From: Leptospira gomenensis
Lineage (GTDB): Bacteria; Spirochaetota; Leptospiria; Leptospirales; Leptospiraceae
Length of the DNA stretch: 64,000 nt
Assembly: GCF_004770155.1 (NCBI RefSeq)
Contig: NZ_RQFA01000080.1
Span: 306,424-370,423, forward strand
Direction: 5' to 3'
Both the position numbers and the translations under genes were made by a program. Shown piece after piece: positions 58,712 to 64,000 of this stretch. Each line of letters opens with the position of its first letter. Within the stretch, counting starts at the first letter, position 1. The notes beneath the pieces were generated by a model. That model had not been told where the DNA came from. It did not search any database and worked only from the letters and a program-made list of their open reading frames with translations.

Positions 58712-59269
58712 ATGAATGTAAGCAAATCCGCAATTTGCGTTTTTTGCGGTTCCCGTTTGGGAACCGATCCGATTTATGTCGAGACGGCTCGGGAATTAGG
58801 TCGTCTTCTTGTGGAAAAAAATTTCGATCTCGTTTTCGGTGGAGCTTCCGTCGGAATCATGGGGACGATCGCCGATGCCGTGATGGAGAAGGGCGGCTCC
58901 GTTTCCGGAATCATTCCCGATTTTCTTTCGGTAAAGGAAGTTAAACACGACCGCGTGAAGGATCTTATGATCGTTTCCTCGATGCACGAAAGAAAGTATA
59001 GGATGTATGAGCGGTCTTCGGGGTTTATCGCGCTTCCCGGCGGAATCGGGACCTTGGATGAACTCGTGGAAATCACGACTTGGAATCAATTGAAGCTGAT
59101 CTCCAAACCGTTGGGATTGTTGAACGTCAAAGGATATTTCGATCATCTTCTGGATCAATTGGGAAGAATGGTGAAGGATGGATTTCTGGACGTGGAGACA
59201 AAGGAGAATTTGATCGTCTCGGAAAATCCGAACGAACTTTTAGATCGATTGAGCGCAAGATTCGTATGA
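58712..59269 (+). CDS. LOG-family phosphoribohydrolase
   Basis: 185 residues. [54 protein letters not shown] and [21 protein letters not shown] match the TIGR00730 LOG family, with its PGGxGTxxE active-site motif intact. Known activity: removes ribose 5-phosphate from nucleoside 5'-monophosphates such as cytokinin ribotides, and in bacteria it may act on other nucleotides. Cytoplasmic. Convergent with the ankyrin gene across the 8-bp minisatellite at 59292-59331. Confidence 0.92.
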   Translation: MNVSKSAICVFCGSRLGTDPIYVETARELGRLLVEKNFDLVFGGASVGIMGTIADAVMEKGGSVSGIIPDFLSVKEVKHDRVKDLMIVSSMHERKYRMYERSSGFIALPGGIGTLDELVEITTWNQLKLISKPLGLLNVKGYFDHLLDQLGRMVKDGFLDVETKENLIVSENPNELLDRLSARFV

Positions 59270-59291
59270 ATGTTTGTTTCGGAAGGTTTTT

Positions 59292-59331
59292 GTAGAAACG
59301 TAGAAACGTAGAAACGTAGAAACGTAGAAAC
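59292..59331. repeat. Five tandem copies of GTAGAAAC (8-bp minisatellite)
   Basis: Perfect head-to-tail array of 5 x 8 bp between the convergent ends of the LOG gene (59269) and the ankyrin gene (59334). Copy number could vary among strains; it is outside both coding regions. Confidence 0.95.
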
Positions 59332-59333
59332 AG

Positions 59334-60437
59334 TTATTCCTTTTCCGGTTCCGGTTCTAAAAGCGAAATCATTTCTCCGTTTTCCGATTCTTTGGCTAAA
59401 TCCAACGGTGATTTTCCGTCGAGATTTTTGAGGAACGGAGATGCGTTCGATTCGAGCAAAAGTCTAACCAGAGAAATTCGATCGTTTGCCACCGAGGAAT
59501 GGAGCGGAGTATTTCCTTCTTTGTCGATCGAGTTCGGGGAAATTCCCAAAGAAATAATTTGTTGGGTTTTTTCTTCGTCCCCTTCCTCGGCCGCCAGGAA
59601 TAGAAGCTCCGTCAGAACTTTTTTGAGGATTTTAACGACGTGATGATACTTTTGACGGTCCGCTTCCTCCAATCCAGTTTTACCCGAAGCATTTCGTTTT
59701 AACGGATCGGCTCCGATTTTCAACAGTCGTTCCAAACATTCCACGCTGTCGTGTGAAGAAGCCAGCAGCAGGGCAGTGTTTCCGTCCGCATCGCGGTTTT
59801 CCAAAATGGATTTGGTTTCTTCCTTTTCCAGGAATAGATCCAATATTTCGAAATCGTTGTGAAGCGAAGTAAGATGTAGTACGGTTCTGCCTTCGGAATT
59901 CTTTTTTAAAAAATCCGCCTCGCGATTCAAAAAATATTCCACGATGGAAAGATGTCCCAGATCGACCGCTAAAAGAAACGGGGTATAACCTTCTCCGTTT
60001 CTTTCTTCCAGATCCGGTGTCGAAGTGGGGTTTTCGTACACCCATTCCACGATCTCCACGTTCCCCGTACTGACCGCTTTCGTTAAGGCGGTATTACCGG
60101 AATAGTCCCGGCGACTACAATCCGCTCCGGCTTCCAAAAAGATCCGGATGAGTTCCTCGTTTCCGAGATCCAAACAGGTAAGAAGCGGGGTTTCTCCACG
60201 AGAGTTGGTCTCGTTCGGATCGGCGCCCGCTTCGAGTAGAAGTTCCACCGCTTCCCGATCCGTATTTTTTACGGCCCAGGACAATACACCGAATCCATAA
60301 CTATCCTTATATTCCTTCAGCCATTCGAGAAGAGCCGGTTCTCCTTCCATTTCGGAAAGTAGTCTTTGGATTTCTTCCGTCTTTCCCGTTTTTACGGCGG
60401 AAAAAAGATCGATCAGTAAATCAGAGTATTCGGTCAG
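59334..60437 (-). CDS. Ankyrin-repeat protein, starting at a CTG
   Basis: 367 residues if translation starts at CTG 60437, where GGAG lies 8 nt upstream and CTGA overlaps the transporter stop. No ATG/GTG/TTG exists in frame until ATG 60350, and the sequence between (TEYSDLLIDLFSAVKTGKTEEIQRLLSE) already fits an ankyrin helix pair. About eight to nine repeats follow (SWAVKNTDREAVELLLEAGADPN; GETPLLTCLDLGNEELIRIFLEAG; GNTALTKAVSTGNVEIVEWV; GYTPFLLAVDLGHLSIVEYFL...). A cytoplasmic protein-interaction scaffold; no other domain. Partner unknown. Confidence 0.8.
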   Translation of the reverse strand: MTEYSDLLIDLFSAVKTGKTEEIQRLLSEMEGEPALLEWLKEYKDSYGFGVLSWAVKNTDREAVELLLEAGADPNETNSRGETPLLTCLDLGNEELIRIFLEAGADCSRRDYSGNTALTKAVSTGNVEIVEWVYENPTSTPDLEERNGEGYTPFLLAVDLGHLSIVEYFLNREADFLKKNSEGRTVLHLTSLHNDFEILDLFLEKEETKSILENRDADGNTALLLASSHDSVECLERLLKIGADPLKRNASGKTGLEEADRQKYHHVVKILKKVLTELLFLAAEEGDEEKTQQIISLGISPNSIDKEGNTPLHSSVANDRISLVRLLLESNASPFLKNLDGKSPLDLAKESENGEMISLLEPEPEKE

Positions 60438-61381
60438 AAAAAATTCTCCAATAGGAAATAGAGGAACGTCAGCGTCGGAATCGAGAGAATGGTTCCGATT
60501 CCGGGAAAGGCTGCAGAAAGGTCGGGACGATATCCCATTTGTAGAGAGACAATGGAAGCTGTGATCATGGGTGCCATTCCTGCCTCCAATACGGAAACTC
60601 GCAGATGGTCCGGTTGTACATCAAAAAATCGGTAAACAAGAAGTATGAAACTCGGCGCGAAAAGCAATTTATAAATTAGTCCTAAAGTTAACGGAGAGAT
60701 CCAGGATTCGGTTTTTGGGGTGAATTTAGAACTAGGATGTTCAAAATTAAGTTGAAACCCGACGGTAAAAAGAGCAATCGGCACCAGCGTTTCTCCTAAG
60801 ATTTTGAATGCGGAATGAAGCGATTCCGGGATGGTGAAAAGTCTTAGGAAAAACGAAAAAAGTAAAGCAAGAAACGGAGGGAAGGTGAATAGCTTTTTCA
60901 AAATGGATGCGATCCAATTCCGATTTGGTTCTTTTTTTTCCGTGGGAGACTCAAGAACCGCAAGGATAAAACCGGGAATCGACAAACACAAAAAGGTTCC
61001 GAATTGATCGGCGATCAATACCGAAGGCGTGATTTCCTCGCCGTAGAACATCCTCAAAACGGGAAGTCCTACAAAAGAAGTGTTCCCTAATCCGCAACAC
61101 AAGATTACCGCGGTTCTAGTGTCGGAAGACCAACGAAAAATACGGGCGGCCGCGTAAAACAGAGGAATGGACATTCCGAAAACCAACCAAGGCATACCAA
61201 TCAAAAATCCCAGGGAAGGTTTCCAGTGTAAGGAAGGTAAATTTGCGAGGATAAGAGAAGGAAGGGATATATAGATGATGAAATTCCCGAACACCGACGC
61301 AGAATTCTCCGGAAAGATCCTTGTCCGTTTAAAAATCCATCCCGCCAAAAAACAGACCGGAATCAGGATCAGTTGCGACAT
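60434..61381 (-). CDS. AEC (auxin efflux carrier)-family transporter
   Basis: 315 residues with about ten membrane helices in two halves. The first half starts LILIPVCFLAGWIFKRTRIFPENSASVFGNFIIYISLPSLILANL, with the loop glycine and ISLP block of AEC proteins; the second has a similar helix pattern, CCGLGNTSFVGLPVLRMFYGEE and VLEAGMAPMITASIVSLQMGYRP. Known members export organic acids or auxin; the substrate here is unknown. Its stop overlaps the ankyrin start by CTGA, so the two are translationally coupled, unusual for this family. Confidence 0.87.
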   Translation of the reverse strand: MSQLILIPVCFLAGWIFKRTRIFPENSASVFGNFIIYISLPSLILANLPSLHWKPSLGFLIGMPWLVFGMSIPLFYAAARIFRWSSDTRTAVILCCGLGNTSFVGLPVLRMFYGEEITPSVLIADQFGTFLCLSIPGFILAVLESPTEKKEPNRNWIASILKKLFTFPPFLALLFSFFLRLFTIPESLHSAFKILGETLVPIALFTVGFQLNFEHPSSKFTPKTESWISPLTLGLIYKLLFAPSFILLVYRFFDVQPDHLRVSVLEAGMAPMITASIVSLQMGYRPDLSAAFPGIGTILSIPTLTFLYFLLENFF

Positions 61382-61429
61382 GGGGTCAGATTGGGAACCG
61401 GGAAAGAAAGGGCAAGAGTTTTAGAAAAC

Positions 61430-61501
<72 letters not shown>

Positions 61502-61522
61502 GTAAAAATCGAAAAAAGGTTT

Positions 61523-62161
61523 TTAAGAACCCGCTTTTTTCGACTTCTTAAATTCTTTTACCATCATCGCAGTGATACTGTCAAGATGTTTCACTCGTTC
61601 TTTCAGCTCCGGTTTTTCGTGACGGGAAGAAAAGGAATAACAGGAATTTTTGACGCCTCTATCCTTCATCCACCAATGCCTTCCGATTTCACGTCTTTCG
61701 CGGGCGGAAAGATCGCCTTCATACATCTTATATTCGTCCAAAGGCGCCGGGAAATTTCTTTCCTTAAGATAAAACGCGTACGCGGAATGAAAATTCATCG
61801 CAGCGTTCTGTATCAATTCGTTGATGTGAAGACAACCTAAGGTCTTATCCGCGGGAAAACGATTCATCAATTTGGAGTAAGACATCTCTTCCCCCACCAA
61901 ATAATCGTAGGTCCGGATCGCCGCGGGACAGGTTTCATACGGAACCCGTTTTTCCTCAACGGCCGATTTTACGATCCTCAAATTGGTAAGATCCACTTCC
62001 AAATAAAGAGTCATGTCGTGATAGGGATCGTACTGATTCACTTCTATGATACAAAAAGGAGGTGATTCTTCCGGAAACCAATAATACCTGCTTTCGTAAT
62101 TTCTTTGGAAGTCCGTGTTTCTAAAACGGATGCGGTCCTTCATTTCCTGCAGAGTATTCAT
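61523..62161 (-). CDS. DUF2889-like protein
   Basis: 212 residues. The pattern FCIIEVNQYDPYHDMTLYLEVDLTNLRIVKSAVEEKRVPYETCPAAIRTYDYLVGEEMSYSK and TLGCLHINELIQNAAMNFHSAYAF, with conserved C-P, G-C-x-H and E-L, matches DUF2889. No signal peptide or membrane segment. Lies 21 bp upstream of the tRNA on the same strand. The family has no established activity; the conserved Cys/His pair could coordinate metal. Confidence 0.7.
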   Translation of the reverse strand: MNTLQEMKDRIRFRNTDFQRNYESRYYWFPEESPPFCIIEVNQYDPYHDMTLYLEVDLTNLRIVKSAVEEKRVPYETCPAAIRTYDYLVGEEMSYSKLMNRFPADKTLGCLHINELIQNAAMNFHSAYAFYLKERNFPAPLDEYKMYEGDLSARERREIGRHWWMKDRGVKNSCYSFSSRHEKPELKERVKHLDSITAMMVKEFKKSKKAGS

Positions 62162-62309
62162 GCGGCGCCTCTCGAGTCCATACGATCAAAACGTTTCTGG
62201 GTTTTTATAGGATCATCTTTTTGCGGAACCTCATTTGCTAAAGGACTTTTTGAGGTTATTTTCATTTGCATTTTTTCTAAATTCTGCTAACGTCGGGCGG
62301 GTTAAAATT

Positions 62310-63107
62310 ATGACCTCTTTTTTTCTCGAAAAATCGTTTTTGGTTACGGGTGCAAGCTCCGGTATCGGTAAGGCTTTGGTTTTGGAACTCAATCGGAGAG
62401 GGGCCTATGTTGGCGCTTCGGCGCGAAGAAAGGATCTTCTTAAGGATTTGAAAGACGAAGCGACTTATCCGGATAAAATCCTTCCGTTTCCAGGAGACGT
62501 TTCGGATCTTTCTTATCTTAAAAAAACCGCGGAAGAATTCAGAAAGAAAGTCCGTAGGATCGACGGTTTGATTCACAGCGCCGGAATCAGTATGCGGGCG
62601 CTCGCAAAGGAAACCGATATTAAAGTTTACGAAAGTTTAATGAATGTGAACTTCTTCGCGTTAGTCAATCTTTACAGACTTTTGGAGTCGGAATTGAGAC
62701 AAAACCAAGGACACTTCGTCGCGATTTCCTCGCTTCAAGGAAGATTTGCGACCCAATATCGATCCGGTTACGCGGCAAGCAAACACGCTGTGCAGGCTTT
62801 TATGGACAGCGTTCGTCTCGAATCCTTCGACAGCGGAATGCACGTTATGACGGTTTCTCCCGGTTATGTGAGAACGGATATTTCCATCAAAGCTCTGGCC
62901 TCGGACGGATCGGCGTACGGAATCATGGACGAGGGAATCAAAAACGGTCTGTCGGTCGAAAAAGTGGCTTTTAAAATTCTAAAAGGAATCGAAGCGAAAA
63001 AGAGGGACGTTTATCCTTCGCAAGTGCGGGAATTGTTCGCGTTCTGGATCAGCAGAATTTCCCCTTCACTTTTGGATAAGTTGCTCTATAAGGTCAGAGT
63101 CACCTAA
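62310..63107 (+). CDS. Short-chain dehydrogenase/reductase
   Basis: 265 residues from ATG 62310 (the in-frame start at 62235 adds an unlikely 25 residues). NAD(P)-binding GASSGIGK (about 13-20) with LELNRRGAYVGASARRKDLL after the beta2, active site ISSLQGRFATQYRSGYAASKHAVQAFM (Ser and Tyr-x3-Lys), HSAGISMRA (NNAG-like). A classical SDR, subfamily of DHRS7-like dehydrogenases: long C-terminal tail with FAFWISRISPSLLDKLLYKVRV suggests membrane association. Substrate unknown. Confidence 0.88.
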   Translation: MTSFFLEKSFLVTGASSGIGKALVLELNRRGAYVGASARRKDLLKDLKDEATYPDKILPFPGDVSDLSYLKKTAEEFRKKVRRIDGLIHSAGISMRALAKETDIKVYESLMNVNFFALVNLYRLLESELRQNQGHFVAISSLQGRFATQYRSGYAASKHAVQAFMDSVRLESFDSGMHVMTVSPGYVRTDISIKALASDGSAYGIMDEGIKNGLSVEKVAFKILKGIEAKKRDVYPSQVRELFAFWISRISPSLLDKLLYKVRVT

Positions 63108-63162
63108 ATCGGTTTGGAAAGGATCGGCGAACCCGATCGCTTTCGTTTCAGGTTTCGTTTTT

Positions 63163-64000
63163 TTATTTTCCTTGAGGATCCCAAACGAGGCGGATTCCCG
63201 CCCTTCGATCCGTCCTTAAATTCGGAATTCCTCCGAAGGATCGGTGATAGGTTGTTGATTCCTCTTTCGTGGAGGAAAATGATCCACCGCGGATGACTTT
63301 GTGCATTTTACCGAACGTATTGCGTTTCAGCGAATGCCCGTTATACGGAAGATAATCGGAACTCGTCCATTCCGCAGCGTTACCGCACATTCCGATCGCG
63401 CCGTACGGGCTTGCGGATTTTTTGGGAAGCTCGTAAACCGATATCGTTCCGGCGATTTTACTTTCTAACGTGTTACAAAGCGTCGGATCGAACTCGTTTC
63501 CGAAAGGATATTCGAGCGGATTGGGAAAGAAGGAATAGGATTCGTCTTTGTTGATCATCCAAGTAATACCGGTGCCTCGTGCGGTTTTTTCCCATTCCAT
63601 CTCGGTGGGAAGGCGTTTCCCAGACCATCGGGCGTATCCTTCCGCTTCCCGATAGCTGATCCCGTCCACCGGATGGTGTTCCTTGCCCGCCGGATAAATT
63701 CCGTTTTTCCAATGCGGAGGAGGAGGTGTGTTCGTCTCTTTTAGAAATTTATAATATTCTTGATTTGTAACTTCGTATTTGTCTATGTAAAACGAGGATA
63801 GGTCCTGGAGATTGCCCCTTTCGGGTCTCAAGTAAAACGGATTGTAGTTGTCTTCGGAAGCGTCCGCGCCCTGTCCGTGCAGGAAAAACCCCATGGATTC
63901 ATAGAATAATTCCCCGTTCTGTTCGTAACCGCCGGAGACGAAAACCATTTCCTTTCCGTCCTTAGGATGTCGAAGTTGTTTTGCGGGTCGCGTTCTTCTT
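63163..64000 (-). CDS. Formylglycine-generating-enzyme-like (SUMF1) protein, 5' end beyond the window
   Basis: The frame is open to base 64000, so the visible first ATG (63948) is likely internal; the preceding RPAKQLRHPKDGKEMVFVSGG fits an entering SUMF1 domain. Domain blocks: FYIDKYEVTNQEYYKFL, PVDGISYREAEGYARWSGKRLPTEMEWEKTARGTG, GMCGNAAEWTSSDYLPY, KVIRGGSFSSTKEESTTYHRSFGGIPNLRTDRRAGIRLV. The active-site Cys of true sulfatase-modifying enzymes is not evident, so it may be a structural or other FGE-sulfatase-family member. Leptospires have several such lipoprotein-like members. Convergent with the SDR. Confidence 0.82.
   Translation of the reverse strand, partial: RRTRPAKQLRHPKDGKEMVFVSGGYEQNGELFYESMGFFLHGQGADASEDNYNPFYLRPERGNLQDLSSFYIDKYEVTNQEYYKFLKETNTPPPPHWKNGIYPAGKEHHPVDGISYREAEGYARWSGKRLPTEMEWEKTARGTGITWMINKDESYSFFPNPLEYPFGNEFDPTLCNTLESKIAGTISVYELPKKSASPYGAIGMCGNAAEWTSSDYLPYNGHSLKRNTFGKMHKVIRGGSFSSTKEESTTYHRSFGGIPNLRTDRRAGIRLVWDPQGK

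Overview
The window looks like chromosome of a Leptospira species (Spirochaetota). I infer this from the gene families (leptospiral-type lipoproteins, a MurA with Asp in place of the catalytic Cys, several small-membrane-protein/ECF sigma operons), from frequent TTG starts and 4-bp stop/start overlaps, and from a base composition that by eye is in the mid-forties % GC. No database search was possible. There is no prophage, transposase or CRISPR array. The window is gene-dense (about 64 protein genes, one tRNA) and cuts a gene at each end.

Layout. 1-3.9 kb (minus strand): a translationally coupled operon of three GT-B glycosyltransferases behind a protein with a decayed methyltransferase-like domain, divergent from an Rmd-like GDP-deoxyhexose reductase (3.9-4.9 kb); this suggests surface polysaccharide synthesis. 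5-7.5 kb: a SanA-like protein, then a CnrX/Spy-like periplasmic protein - ECF sigma - single-span membrane protein triad. 7.7-12.1 kb: cytochrome P450, membrane-anchored M23 peptidase, LigA. 12.2-17.9 kb: a lipid cluster (acyl-CoA synthetase, acyl-CoA dehydrogenase, MaoC hydratase, a thiolase-like protein that appears to lack the catalytic cysteines) behind a perfect operator-like palindrome. 18-21.5 kb: small proteins, a SUFU-domain protein, and on the minus strand a 30-residue, almost pure Lys/Ala/Val histone-H1-like protein with its own promoter, ribosome site and terminator.

21.6-30.8 kb (minus strand) is regulatory: ArgJ, a GAF protein with what looks like a dead PP2C domain, and an active 7TM-GAF-SpoIIE phosphatase; a PhoB/PhoR-type two-component pair with direct repeats in its promoter; and a five-gene ECF sigma operon that begins with an unusually short 57-codon gene. 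30.9-34.3 kb: Nudix hydrolase, RNase D, PurF. 34.5-40.7 kb: two paralogous acyltransferase-3 proteins flank a MocR regulator divergent from PhzF and an aminotransferase.

40.7-49.7 kb: DUF3347 lipoprotein and partner, a 2Fe-2S ferredoxin coupled to an MDR oxidoreductase, small envelope proteins, a four-cluster ferredoxin, MurA, Lnt. 49.7-50 kb: a patch of palindromic repeats. 50-64 kb: secreted protein, DinB-like protein, isocitrate dehydrogenase, MazG coupled to a tandem-receiver protein, a probable outer-membrane protein, a LOG-family enzyme, an 8-bp minisatellite, an ankyrin protein that seems to start at CTG, an AEC transporter, tRNA-Thr, DUF2889, an SDR and a 5'-truncated formylglycine-generating-enzyme-like protein.
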